Source: Bradyrhizobium sp. MOS003 (GTDB lineage: Bacteria > Pseudomonadota > Alphaproteobacteria > Rhizobiales > Xanthobacteraceae). Taken from it: a DNA stretch of 64,000 bases. The notes below the pieces were generated by a model that was given only the letters and a program-made list of their open reading frames with translations, had not been told where the DNA came from and did no database searches. This document shows, piece after piece, positions 8,410 through 18,044 of this stretch (positions are counted from its first letter, which is position 1; every line of letters starts with the position of its first letter). The stretch is from contig NZ_PYFW01000003.1 of the NCBI RefSeq assembly GCF_003020125.1, forward strand, positions 124,001-188,000, in the 5' to 3' direction. The position numbers and the translations under genes are program-made.

Positions 8410-9954
8410 ATGACGAACATTGCTGCCGCGGCGCGCAAGCACGCGCCGATTTTCCTTGTTGCGGCATTTGCGCTGCTTCCGCTGGCCGGGCCCGCGCAGG
8501 CGCAGAAGTCCGGCGGCAGCATCACCGTCGGTCAGGAGCTGGATATTCCGGGCTTCGATCCGCTCAAGGTCGGGGTCTACGACACGTCGACCTTCACCGC
8601 AGCCGCCGCCATCTTCGACACGCTGACCACGCTCGACGACAAGGGCGAAGCCGCGCCCAAGCTGGCGGTGTCCTGGTCTCACTCCGACGATTACATGAGC
8701 TGGACCTTCAAGCTGCGCGAGGGCGTGAAATTCCACGACGGCACGCCGTTCAATGCGCAGGCCTTCAAGGAGAATTTCGACCGCCAGAAGGACCCGGCCA
8801 ACAAATGTCGCTGCGCCTTCTACATCACCAACGTCAAGGAAGTGCTGGCGCCGGACGACACCACGATCGTCTACAAGCTCACCGATCCCTCGGTGAACCT
8901 ACCGGCGACGATTACCATCCAGAGCCAGAACAACGTCATTCATTCGCCGACGGCCTGGAAGACCAAGGGCGACGACTACAACCGCAACCCCGTCGGCACC
9001 GGGCCCTACATCCTGAAATCCTGGACCGCGGGCGACCGCATGGTGCTGGAGAAGAATCCCGATTACTGGGACAAGGGCAAGCCTTATCTCGACCGCATCA
9101 TCCTGAAGCCGCTGCCCGACGCCCAGTCGCGCTTTGCTTCGCTGCAATCGGGCGAGGCCGACATCATCTGGGACGACGAGGCCGACGCCGACAACATCCT
9201 GAAGGCGCAGAAGGACCCCAAGCTCACCGTTCACACCTATAAGGGCTCGGGCGCTGCGGTCTACGCCTTCAACACCAAGGTCGCGCCGTTCGATGACGTC
9301 CGCGTGCGACAGGCGCTGGTGATGGCGATCGATCGTCCGAAAATGTCACAGGCGATCAGCAACGGCCTGAGCCGGCCCGCCAGCAATCCCTATGGCGACG
9401 GCTCCTGGGTCAAATGCAAGGACGACGGCGCGCTTCCGTTCGACGTCGAGAAGGCCAAGGCGCTGATCAAGGATTACGGCAAGCCGGTCGAGTTCAAGAT
9501 GCTGGTGACCGCGACGCCGCGCGGCCGCGTGGTCGGCCAGGTGCTCCAGCAATTCTGGAAGCGTGTCGGGGCCAACATGGAGATCGAGCAGGTGGACCAG
9601 GCCACCATTCCGTCGCGCGCCTTCACCCGCCAGTTCCAGATGACGCCGTGGCGCATCGTCGATCTCGCCGATCCCGATCCGCAGATGTACGCGAATTTCC
9701 GTACCGGCAGTCCGCTGGCGCTCGCCGGCTTCTCGAATCCCGAGCTCGACAAGCTGCTCGACCACGCGCGCGTCACGGCCGATCCCGGCCAGCGCATCGA
9801 GGATTACTGCGCCATAAGCCGCCTGATCAACAAGGAAGCCATCTGGTTCTGGACCTTTCAGAACACCTATTACGCGCTGTCGAGCGCCAGGTTGAAGGGC
9901 TTTCCGAAGATCTACAACGGCGTGATCGACGTCTCGAGGTCCTGGCTGGAATGA
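8410..9954 (+). CDS. ABC transporter substrate-binding protein, family 5
   Basis: 514 residues from the ATG at 8410, directly after GGGAGGAACC. The signal peptide (residues 1-32, ending LAGPAQAQ) sends it to the periplasm. The mature protein has the family 5 (DppA/OppA/NikA-like) pattern: KLAVSWSHSDDYMSWTFKLREG near the N-terminus, then GTGPYILKSW and RVRQALVMAIDR. It delivers a peptide, opine, glutathione or similar small solute to the two permeases that follow after 7 bp. The ligand cannot be told from sequence alone. Confidence 0.9.
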   Translation: MTNIAAAARKHAPIFLVAAFALLPLAGPAQAQKSGGSITVGQELDIPGFDPLKVGVYDTSTFTAAAAIFDTLTTLDDKGEAAPKLAVSWSHSDDYMSWTFKLREGVKFHDGTPFNAQAFKENFDRQKDPANKCRCAFYITNVKEVLAPDDTTIVYKLTDPSVNLPATITIQSQNNVIHSPTAWKTKGDDYNRNPVGTGPYILKSWTAGDRMVLEKNPDYWDKGKPYLDRIILKPLPDAQSRFASLQSGEADIIWDDEADADNILKAQKDPKLTVHTYKGSGAAVYAFNTKVAPFDDVRVRQALVMAIDRPKMSQAISNGLSRPASNPYGDGSWVKCKDDGALPFDVEKAKALIKDYGKPVEFKMLVTATPRGRVVGQVLQQFWKRVGANMEIEQVDQATIPSRAFTRQFQMTPWRIVDLADPDPQMYANFRTGSPLALAGFSNPELDKLLDHARVTADPGQRIEDYCAISRLINKEAIWFWTFQNTYYALSSARLKGFPKIYNGVIDVSRSWLE

Positions 9955-9961
9955 CGCCGCG

Positions 9962-10912
9962 ATGCTGAACTTCGTCGTTCGGCGGCTGCTTGCGATCCTC
10001 CCGGTTCTGCTTGCCGTCTCGCTGCTGACATTCCTGATCGCCTCGCTGCTGCCCGGCGATCTCGCTCTCGTCATCCTCGGCGACCAGGCGACGCCGGAGA
10101 ATGTCGCGGCGCTGCGCCGTGACATGGGGCTCGATCAGCCGCTGTGGTGGCGCTATCTGAGCTGGCTCGGCCACGTCCTGCAAGGCGATCTCGGCCGCTC
10201 GTTTCGCACCGGGCAGACGGTGTTGCAGGCGGTCGCCGAGCGCATCCCGGTCTCGCTGCAGTTGATGCTGATGGCCGAGTTCATTGGTCTCCTGATCGGC
10301 GTTCCCGTCGCGATCGTCTGCGCGGCGCGTGCCGGCGGCGCGTTCGACCGGTTCATGACCGGCAGTGCGTTCGCGATGCTGTCGATGCCGTCCTTCCTGG
10401 TGGCGATCCTCTTGATCTACCTGTTTGCGGTCGAGCTGCACTGGCTGCCGGCGACCGGCTATGTGCCGTTCACCGAGGAGCCGCTCAACAATCTGCGCTT
10501 CTTCGTGCTGCCGGCCCTGACGCTGGCGCTCGCCGAATGGCCCGGAATCATGCGGGTGCTGCGCTCCGACATGATCGCGACCTTGCAGGAGGACTATATC
10601 GCGCTCGCCAAGGCCAAGGGTCTCAAGCCCGCGCGCATCCTGTTCGTGCATGCACTCAAGCCCTCGTCGCTGACGCTGGTGACGGTCACGGGCATCGATA
10701 TCGGCCGTCTGCTCGGCGGCACGCTGATCGTGGAGTCGATCTTCGCGCTGCCCGGCATCGGCCGGCTCCTGGTCGGGGCGATCTACACCCGCGACCTCGT
10801 CATTCTCCAGGGCGTTGTGCTGCTGGTCGCCTGCGGCTTCGTCATCGTGAATTTCATCGTCGACATGCTGTACGCCGTGCTCGACCCCAGGATCCGCCAT
10901 GGCCACGCTTGA
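9962..10912 (+). CDS. ABC transporter permease (DppB type)
   Basis: 316 residues, about six membrane helices. It begins with the DppB-type signature FVVRRLLAILPVLLAVSLLTF and GDLALVILGDQATPENVAALRRDMGLDQPL. The cytoplasmic EAA-like loop, which contacts the ATPases, is in DYIALAKAKGLKPARILFVHAL. It overlaps the next permease gene by 14 bp, so translation is probably coupled. It forms half of the inner-membrane channel. Confidence 0.92.
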   Translation: MLNFVVRRLLAILPVLLAVSLLTFLIASLLPGDLALVILGDQATPENVAALRRDMGLDQPLWWRYLSWLGHVLQGDLGRSFRTGQTVLQAVAERIPVSLQLMLMAEFIGLLIGVPVAIVCAARAGGAFDRFMTGSAFAMLSMPSFLVAILLIYLFAVELHWLPATGYVPFTEEPLNNLRFFVLPALTLALAEWPGIMRVLRSDMIATLQEDYIALAKAKGLKPARILFVHALKPSSLTLVTVTGIDIGRLLGGTLIVESIFALPGIGRLLVGAIYTRDLVILQGVVLLVACGFVIVNFIVDMLYAVLDPRIRHGHA

Positions 10913-11767
10913 GCTCTCGATGCAGGACGAGGCGGCGCCCGTGCCCGCCGGCCGCAAGCGCAGGCTCGGCCTGCTGTTCTGGCTCGCCAGCGCCTGGGTC
11001 GCGATCATCCTTGTGCTCGCGATTCTCGCGCCGGTGCTGCCGCTGCAGAACCCTGTCGACATGGACATGCTGGAGCGCCGCGCGGCGTTCTCCACCGAGC
11101 ATTGGCTCGGCACCGACGGGCTCGGCCGCGACGAGCTCGCCCGGCTGATCTTCGGCGCGCGGGTGTCGCTGACGGTCGGGCTGATCGCGCCGATGATCGG
11201 CCTTACGCTCGGCGGCGCGCTAGGCCTGCTCGCCGGCTATTTCCGCGGCCGGTTCGAGATGCTGGTGGTCGGCAGCATGGACGTGCTGCTCGCCTTTCCC
11301 CCGCTGATCTTCGCGCTCGCCGTCGTTGCCTATCTCGGCCAGTCCATTGCCAACCTCACCTTGATCCTCGGCGTGCTCGGCATTCCCGCCTTCATGCGGG
11401 TGGCGCGGGCGGCGACGCTGACGCTGGCGCGGCGGGAATTCGTGATCGCAGCCGAGGCGCTCGGTGCCAGCCATGCGCGCATCCTGTTGCGCGAGCTGTT
11501 GCCGAACGTGATCCTGCCGCTGCTGGCTTTCTTCCTGCTCGGCGTTGCCGTCACCATCGTGGTCGAGGGCGCGCTGTCCTTCCTCGGTCTCGGCGTGCCG
11601 CCGCCGATGGCGAGCTGGGGCAGCATGATCGGGGAGGGGCGCGAGAGCCTCGACGTCGCGCCGCGGCTGGCCTTCCTGCCCGCGGCGGCGCTGTTCCTGA
11701 CCGTGCTGGCCTTCAATCTGGTCGGCGATACCCTGCGGGCACTGACCGACCCGCGTCAGGGGGCGCT

Positions 11768-11771
<4 letters not shown>
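10899..11771 (+). CDS. ABC transporter permease (DppC type)
   Basis: 290 residues. An N-terminal cytoplasmic segment is followed by a first helix near residues 22-44, then the DppC hallmark HWLGTDGLGRDELARLIFGAR and about five more helices. The EAA loop is EFVIAAEALGASHARILLREL. The C-terminus (LVGDTLRALTDPRQGAL) is typical. It pairs with the DppB-type protein upstream; its stop overlaps the GTG of the ATPase downstream. Confidence 0.92.
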
Positions 11772-12756
<985 letters not shown>

Positions 12757-12760
<4 letters not shown>

Positions 12761-13728
12761 TGCAGCTTGCCGTGCGCGCCGAGCCGCTCCTGAGCGTCGA
12801 CAATCTCGTGGTCGAATATGGTCTTGGCAACAAGACGGTGCACGCGGTTTCCGGTGTTAGCCTTGCGGTCGCACGCGGCGAGACGCTGGGCCTCGTCGGC
12901 GAATCCGGCTGCGGCAAGTCGACGCTGGGGCGCGCGGTGCTGCAACTGCGCCGCGCCAAATCCGGCCGCGTGCTGTTCGACGGCGATGACCTCACCGCGA
13001 TGGAGGGCGAGGCGCTGCGCAAGATGCGCCGACGCGTGCAGCTCATTTTCCAGGATCCGATTGCCTCGCTCAATCCACGCCGTCGCATCGGCGACATCGT
13101 GGCCGAGCCGCTGATCATTGCCGGCGTCAAGGATGCCGCCGAGCGCAAGCGCAGGGTTCACGAGGTGCTCTCTGCGGTCGGGCTCGATCCTGATCTCGTG
13201 GCGGGCCGCCTGCCGCACGAATTCTCCGGCGGGCAGTGCCAGCGCATCTGCATCGCGCGGTCGCTGGTGCTCAACCCCGAGTTCATCGTCTGCGACGAGC
13301 CGGTCTCGGCGCTGGATGTCTCCATCCGCGCGCAGATCCTCAATTTGCTGGAGGAGATGAAAGCGCGCTTCGGCCTGACGCTGCTGTTCATCGCGCATGA
13401 TCTCGCGGTGGTCAAAGCGGTCAGCGACCGCGTTGCAGTGATGTATCTCGGCCGGCTCTGCGAGGTCGGCCCTTCGGAGCAGTTGTTCGCAAGGCCGGCG
13501 CATCCCTATACGGACCTGTTGTTGCAGGCGATCCCGGTGCCCGATCCGGATGTTCGTCCCGTCGAGGGTGTGGCAATCGGCGAGCCGCCATCGCCGATTG
13601 CGCCGCCGTCCGGCTGCCGCTTCCGCACCCGCTGCCCGCGCGCCGACCAGCGATGCAGCGCCGAGATACCGGAGTTGCGCGAAGTCGCACCCGGCCAGTT
13701 CGCGGCTTGCCATCATCCGCTGGCCTGA
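12757..13728 (+). CDS. ABC transporter ATP-binding protein (DppF type)
   Basis: 323 residues; the start overlaps the upstream stop by 4 bp (ATGA). It has Walker A GESGCGKST, Q-loop IFQDPIASLNP, signature FSGGQCQRICIARSL, Walker B FIVCDEPVSALD and the C-terminal SGCRFRTRCPRADQRC. It is the second ATPase of a complete five-gene importer (8410-13728). The unusual Cys in the signature (GGQCQR) is seen in some oligopeptide ATPases. Confidence 0.92.
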
Positions 13729-13804
13729 ACTAAGACCGGTTTGTCTCGCCTTGCCGGCCATGGCATGGTGGCGCGGCGACAAGAAGCATGCCGGGAGGAC
13801 GCCG

Positions 13805-14872
13805 ATGAAGAGTTTCAAGGTTGCCGATTTCAAAGCGCCGCTGCAAGAGTTCGACGAGGCCACGCCGCAGCCGTCGGGCACGCAGGTGCTGATCAAGGTG
13901 AAGGCCGCCGGCGTGTGCCACAGCGACCTCCACATCTGGGAAGGCGGCTACGATCTCGGCCATGGCCGCAAGCCACTGTCGCTGAAGGACCGCGGCATCA
14001 ACCTGCCGCTGACCATGGGGCACGAGACGGTCGGCGAAATCCTGGCGTTCGGTCCCGACGTGAAATCGACCGACCAGGGTGATCTCAAGCTCGGCGATGT
14101 CGGGCTGGTCTATCCCTGGATCGGCTGCGGCAAGTGTGCGACGTGCCTCGCCGGCGACGAGAACATGTGCCTGACGCCGCGCTCGCTCGGCGTCTATTGC
14201 GACGGCGGTTATTCCGACCACATGCTGGTGCCGCATCCGCGTTACCTGCTCAACCTGAAAGGGCTGGATCCCGCCACGACCGCGCCTTATGCCTGTTCGG
14301 GTGTCACCACCTACAGCGCGCTGAAGAAGGTCGAGCAGCATTTCGACACCCCGATCGTGATGTTCGGTGCCGGCGGTCTCGGCCTGATGGCGCTGACGCT
14401 GCTCAAGGCGATGGGCGGCAAGGGCGCGGTCATGGTCGATATCGATGCCAGGAAGCGCGAGGCGGCGGAAAAGGCCGGTGCGCTCGCCACCGTCGATCCC
14501 AAGGCGCCGGATGCGCTGGAGCAGTTGGCGAAGAAGGTGGGCGGGCCGATCCGCGCCGTGATCGACCTCGTCGGCAATGCCGCGACGACGCAGCTTGGAT
14601 TTGACTGCCTGACCAAGGGCGGCAAGCTCGTCATCGTCGGCCTGTTCGGCGGCGGCGCGACCTGGGCGCTGCCGCTGATTCCGATCAAGGCGATCACGAT
14701 CCAGGGCAGCTATGTCGGCAATCTGCGCGAAACGCAGGAACTGCTCGATCTCGTCCGCACCAAGAAGGTGCCGCCGATCCCGGTGACGACGGCTCCGCTC
14801 GCCAAGGCCAACGAGGCGCTGGTGCAATTGCAGCAGGGCGCGGTGGTCGGGCGGACGGTGCTGACGCCGTAA
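13805..14872 (+). CDS. zinc-dependent alcohol dehydrogenase (MDR family)
   Basis: 355 residues from the ATG at 13805, preceded by GGGAGG. Catalytic zinc ligands are the Cys in VCHSDLH and the His in MGHETVGE. A full structural zinc lobe is present (CGKCATCLAGDENMC), and the Rossmann motif is GAGGLGLMAL. It oxidises an alcohol or reduces an aldehyde with NAD(P). A 76-bp gap separates it from the transporter operon, so it may be cotranscribed and act on the imported compound. Substrate unknown. Confidence 0.88.
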   Translation: MKSFKVADFKAPLQEFDEATPQPSGTQVLIKVKAAGVCHSDLHIWEGGYDLGHGRKPLSLKDRGINLPLTMGHETVGEILAFGPDVKSTDQGDLKLGDVGLVYPWIGCGKCATCLAGDENMCLTPRSLGVYCDGGYSDHMLVPHPRYLLNLKGLDPATTAPYACSGVTTYSALKKVEQHFDTPIVMFGAGGLGLMALTLLKAMGGKGAVMVDIDARKREAAEKAGALATVDPKAPDALEQLAKKVGGPIRAVIDLVGNAATTQLGFDCLTKGGKLVIVGLFGGGATWALPLIPIKAITIQGSYVGNLRETQELLDLVRTKKVPPIPVTTAPLAKANEALVQLQQGAVVGRTVLTP

Positions 14873-14888
14873 TCGATCGCTCTCTCCG

Positions 14889-14977
14889 CCGTCATTGCGA
14901 GCGTAGCGAAGCAATCCAGAATCCTTCCATGGCGACAGTCTGGATTGCTTCGTCGCTTCGCTCCTCGCAATGACGAG
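14889..14977. repeat. palindromic repeat, family A copy 1
   Basis: CGTCATTGCGAGCGTAGCGA at the left is the inverted partner of the CTCGCAATGACGAG end at the right. Internal arms AGCAATCCAGA and TCTGGATTGCTTCG also pair. The same element occurs at 40811-40890 and 50109-50199. It lies between two same-strand genes and could fold into a long RNA hairpin. Confidence 0.85.
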
Positions 14978-15001
14978 GCAACACCTTCCTCGAGGCCTCC
15001 C

Positions 15002-16081
15002 ATGTCCGCAAACAACGCCTTCCACATTGCCGTGCTCGCCGGTGACGGCATCGGTCCCGAAGTCATGGCGCCGGCCGTCGAGGTGCTGCGCAAGATCGAG
15101 CAGAGATCGGATCTGCGCTTCCGCTTCACCGAGGCGCCGGCCGGCGCCAATAATTATCTCGCCACCGGCAAATCGATGCCTGACTCGACCATCAGGCTGT
15201 GCGAGGAAGCCGATGCGATCCTGCTCGGGGCTTGCGGCCTGCCGTCGGTGCGCTACCCCGACAATACCGAGATCGCGCCGCAGATCGAGCTGCGTTTCAT
15301 CTTCGATCTCTATGCCGGCGTGCGACCCGCGCGGCTCATTCCCGGCGTGCCGAGCCCGATCGTCGGTGCCGACCAGCGCGGCATCGATCTCGTCGTGATC
15401 CGGGAATCGACAGAAGGGCTGTTTGCCTCGATGGGCAAGGGCGTCGTCACCCATGATGACGCGCGCGAGACGCTGGTGATCACGCGCAAGACCTCCGAAC
15501 GCCTGTTCGAATTCTCGTTTCGCCTCGCCGAGCGGCGCAAGGCGCGCGGCAAGCCGGGCGCGCTCACCTGCGTCGACAAGGCGAATGTGTTCAAGGCGTT
15601 TGCGTTCTTCCGCGGCATCTTCGACGAAATCGAAAAGAAGCATCCCGATGTGAAGACCGATCGGCTCTATGTCGACGCCTGCTCGGCCATGCTGGTGAAG
15701 CGTCCCTGGGATTTCGACGTGATGGTGATGGAGAACATGTTCGGCGACATCGTCTCCGACATCACCGCGAGCCTGATCGGCGGCCTCGGCATGGCGCCGT
15801 CGGCCGACATCGGCGACAAATACGCCGTGTTCCAGCCCTGCCACGGCACCGCGCCTGACATCATGGGGCAGGGCAAGGCCAATCCCACCGGCATGATCCT
15901 GTCGGCCGCGATGATGCTGGACTGGCTCGCCGACAAGCACGGCGTCGAGAGCGCGGCGGAAGCCGGCGAGGCGATCGAGCGTGCGGTGGATCAGGTCTAT
16001 GCCGGCGGCATCAAGCCGATGGAGTTCGGCGGCAGCAATGGCACGGCGGACATCACCAAGGCGGTGCTTGCGGCGCTGTAG
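15002..16081 (+). CDS. isocitrate/isopropylmalate dehydrogenase-family enzyme
   Basis: 359 residues, the LeuB length. A beta-hydroxyacid oxidative decarboxylase using NAD(P) and Mg or Mn. Visible are the N-terminal VLAGDGIGPEVM, the substrate loop with IELRFIFDLYAGVRPARL, RESTEGLFASMGKG, the Asp-rich metal site MENMFGDIVSDITASLIGGLGMAPS, and the cofactor region CHGTAPDIMGQGKANPTGMI. The loop differs from typical LeuB, so the substrate may be a malate-type analogue such as tartrate or a 3-alkylmalate. No leuCD genes adjoin, which argues against the main leucine pathway enzyme. Confidence 0.85.
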   Translation: MSANNAFHIAVLAGDGIGPEVMAPAVEVLRKIEQRSDLRFRFTEAPAGANNYLATGKSMPDSTIRLCEEADAILLGACGLPSVRYPDNTEIAPQIELRFIFDLYAGVRPARLIPGVPSPIVGADQRGIDLVVIRESTEGLFASMGKGVVTHDDARETLVITRKTSERLFEFSFRLAERRKARGKPGALTCVDKANVFKAFAFFRGIFDEIEKKHPDVKTDRLYVDACSAMLVKRPWDFDVMVMENMFGDIVSDITASLIGGLGMAPSADIGDKYAVFQPCHGTAPDIMGQGKANPTGMILSAAMMLDWLADKHGVESAAEAGEAIERAVDQVYAGGIKPMEFGGSNGTADITKAVLAAL

Positions 16082-16088
16082 CCAAAGA

Positions 16089-16110
16089 AAAGGGGCCCGC
16101 AGGCCCCTTT
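16089..16110. terminator. bidirectional rho-independent terminator
   Basis: AAAGGGGCC-CGCA-GGCCCCTTT is a perfect 9-bp stem with a 4-base loop between convergent genes ending at 16081 (+) and 16115 (-). A and T runs flank both sides, so it can stop transcription in both directions. Confidence 0.8.
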
Positions 16111-16114
16111 GTGT

Positions 16115-16402
16115 TCACCAGCGGCGCCAATGGTGATGGCGGTGACCCCAGCCCCACGGACGCGGGCCGTAGAAACGTCGCGGGCCGCCATAATAACCGT
16201 AGGCGCCATAATAGTTCGGGCGCCAGAAGCAGCGGCCCCAGGGGTTGCAGACCCAGCGCACCTGATCGACGTCAGCAGCCGGGCCCTTTGCAATTTGATC
16301 CGCCTGCGGAATGCCATTCGGCATTGCTGCGAACGCCGAGCCCGAAGCGAGCGCCGCACCGCTCAAGGCAGCCAGGCCGAGAACAGCAAACTTGAGTTTC
16401 AT
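16115..16402 (-). CDS. small secreted Gly/Tyr/His-rich protein
   Basis: 95 residues. The signal peptide occupies residues 1-26 (ending SGSAFAA). The mature part has VRWVCNPWGRCFWRPNYY, then a run rich in Gly, Tyr, Arg, Pro and His ending GHRHHHWRRW. The C-x4-G-x-C-x3-RPN layout resembles the GCG_CRPN group of small exported alphaproteobacterial proteins, whose role is unknown to me. The His-rich tail might bind metal; that is inference. Confidence 0.75.
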   Translation of the reverse strand: MKLKFAVLGLAALSGAALASGSAFAAMPNGIPQADQIAKGPAADVDQVRWVCNPWGRCFWRPNYYGAYGYYGGPRRFYGPRPWGWGHRHHHWRRW

Positions 16403-16506
16403 CGCAATCTCCCTCGTTGGTGGCGAGAGAACCTGCGGGGGATCAACTGGTTGCTCTCCAGTTGCGGCCGCACGCGGATTTAATCTTCCTGAATGCAGGT
16501 TCAGAT

Positions 16507-17328
16507 TCAGCGCCCCCGGAACTTCGGTCTGCGTTTCTCCATGAACGCCTGCCGGCCTTCGCGGAAATCGGCGCTGTCCATGCAGGCATGGCCAATCGCC
16601 TTGATCGCCTCCATGTCGCGCCGGCTCTCGTCCTTCAGCACCTGCGCGATGGTGATCTTGGCGGCGTTGATCGCGAGCGGGGCGTTCTGCGAGATCGTCT
16701 CGGCAATCGTCATGGTCTCGCCCCAGAGCTCGTCGACCGGGAACAGGCGCTCGACAAGGCCGATGCGCAGCGCTTCCGCGGAATCGATGCGCATGCCCGT
16801 GTACATCAGCAGCCGCGCCCAGGACGGGCCGACGAGCGACACCAGATGCTTCAAGCCGTCATAGCCATAGGCGATGCCGAGCTTTGCGGCGGGAATGCCG
16901 AACTGGCTGCCATGCGAGGCGAGGCGGATGTCGGCAAGCATGGCAACCTGCATGCCGCCGCCGAGGCAGTAGCCGTCGATGCAGGCGATGGTCGGCTTGG
17001 GATAGTCGGCCAGCAGTGCGCGCTGTGCGGCGCTGCGCTTGGCATATTCCTCGGACGCCGCCGCGTTATGGCGCGTCTTCTCGAACTGGCTGATGTCCGC
17101 CCCGGAGACGAACGCCTTGCCGCCGGCACCGCGCAGGATCACGACCCGGACCGTCTCGTCGTCGCGCAAGGCCGTCAGTGCGTCGCCAAATCCTTCCCAC
17201 ATCTCCAGCGACATTGCGTTGCGCTTGTCGGGATTGTTGAAGGTGATCACGCCGACGCCATTGGCTGCGTGCTTGAGGATCTTGCCGTCGGCGTAAGGTG
17301 TTTCGATCGTCCTGGAAATGTCGGGCAT
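16507..17328 (-). CDS. crotonase-fold protein (enoyl-CoA hydratase family)
   Basis: 273 residues from the ATG at 17328 (MPDISRTIETP); an upstream ATG in frame adds 28 atypical residues. The CoA-binding oxyanion-hole segments GKAFVSGADI and GYCLGGGMQVA are intact. The two glutamates that catalyse hydration in mitochondrial enoyl-CoA hydratase appear replaced: the first site reads IPAAKLG and the second RLLMYTG. It is therefore probably not a classical hydratase; a decarboxylase, isomerase or thioesterase-like crotonase is possible. It stands alone, with the small secreted gene downstream on the same strand. Confidence 0.85.
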   Translation of the reverse strand: MPDISRTIETPYADGKILKHAANGVGVITFNNPDKRNAMSLEMWEGFGDALTALRDDETVRVVILRGAGGKAFVSGADISQFEKTRHNAAASEEYAKRSAAQRALLADYPKPTIACIDGYCLGGGMQVAMLADIRLASHGSQFGIPAAKLGIAYGYDGLKHLVSLVGPSWARLLMYTGMRIDSAEALRIGLVERLFPVDELWGETMTIAETISQNAPLAINAAKITIAQVLKDESRRDMEAIKAIGHACMDSADFREGRQAFMEKRRPKFRGR

Positions 17329-17639
17329 CGCGCGCTCGCTTGTTGTTGGCAAGGTGCAATGTGCGGCGGGGGCGTTACCGGGGTCAACGGCGGCAGGCGA
17401 GGTGGCTTGCATCCGCCTGTGCCGCTATTGCATGGCGGCCGTGCCGGGACACTCGCAAGACGGGAACCAACGGCAACAAAAAGGGGCGGTCAGACCGCCC
17501 CTACGAGCAAAGGCCGCACGCGGAAAGCACGCGGGGCAGGACGGACAAGAAGATGCCATCCGGGTCTGGTTCAATCCGGCCGCGCCTCCGTGGCGCGGCG
17601 GATTGAAGGTCGGTCGTAAAGACAGACCGTCGACCGACC
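17329..17639. other. 311-base intergenic region with two hairpins
   Basis: No convincing gene lies between the crotonase start and the XRE regulator stop. It holds the terminator at 17482-17502 and, against the regulator stop codon, a perfect 9-bp inverted repeat (AGGTCGGTC at 17607-17615, GACCGACCT at 17632-17640). Confidence 0.6.
17482..17502 (-). terminator. rho-independent terminator for the LysR-XRE pair
   Basis: AGGGGCGGT-CAG-ACCGCCCCT is a perfect stem of 9 bp with a 3-base loop. On the minus strand it is followed by a T run (the A run at about 17478-17482 on the plus strand), so it would end leftward transcripts from the regulator genes at 17640-19090. Confidence 0.75.
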
Positions 17640-18044
17640 TCAGGCTTCGTTCGCCGCGATCGATTCCATCAGCGAGACGAGCTGACGCTGCACCGTCTGG
17701 TCCTTGATCTTGCTGTAGGCGCGCAGCAGGCGGAGGCTGAACGCGCTATCAAGGAACAGCAGGCTCTCGACTTCGCGGGCCTTGTTGTCGCCGTCGTAGA
17801 AGAAGGTCACGGGCACATCGAGGGCGGTGGCGATCTGCTGCAGCCGAGCCGCGCCGACGCGATTGACGCCCTTCTCGTATTTCTGGACCTGCTGGAAACT
17901 GACGCCGAGCTTCTCTCCGAGTTCGGCCTGCGAGATCTTCATCTCGACACGCCGCAGACGGATCCGTTTGCCCAGCTCGATGTCCGGCTTGCCGGCACTG
18001 CGCTGCTTCATTCTTTTCGCCGCTGCTTTCATCTTCTTTTTCAC
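17640..18044 (-). CDS. XRE-family helix-turn-helix regulator
   Basis: Up to 134 residues. A lysine-rich N-terminus leads into a Cro/C1-type helix-turn-helix (about residues 23-80, with ISQAELGEKLGVSFQQVQKYEKG). A C-terminal helical tail (SLRLLRAYSKIKDQTVQRQLVSL) resembles rhizobial PraR/PhrR-type regulators. The frame starts with a GTG at 18044 overlapping the LysR stop (GTGA). An ATG at 18032 with AAAGGTG upstream is an alternative start. The overlap implies cotranscription with LysR. Its targets are unknown. Confidence 0.88.
   Translation of the reverse strand: MKKKMKAAAKRMKQRSAGKPDIELGKRIRLRRVEMKISQAELGEKLGVSFQQVQKYEKGVNRVGAARLQQIATALDVPVTFFYDGDNKAREVESLLFLDSAFSLRLLRAYSKIKDQTVQRQLVSLMESIAANEA

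Noticed and set aside
11102..11767. N-terminal extension of the first ABC ATPase
   Set aside because: The 222 upstream codons are the DppC-type permease read in the wrong frame; the GTG at 11768 overlapping the previous stop is the sensible start.
13730..15940. 736-codon open frame on the minus strand
   Set aside because: Antisense to the alcohol dehydrogenase and the isopropylmalate dehydrogenase-like gene; a product of high GC content, with the complementary frames carrying all motifs.
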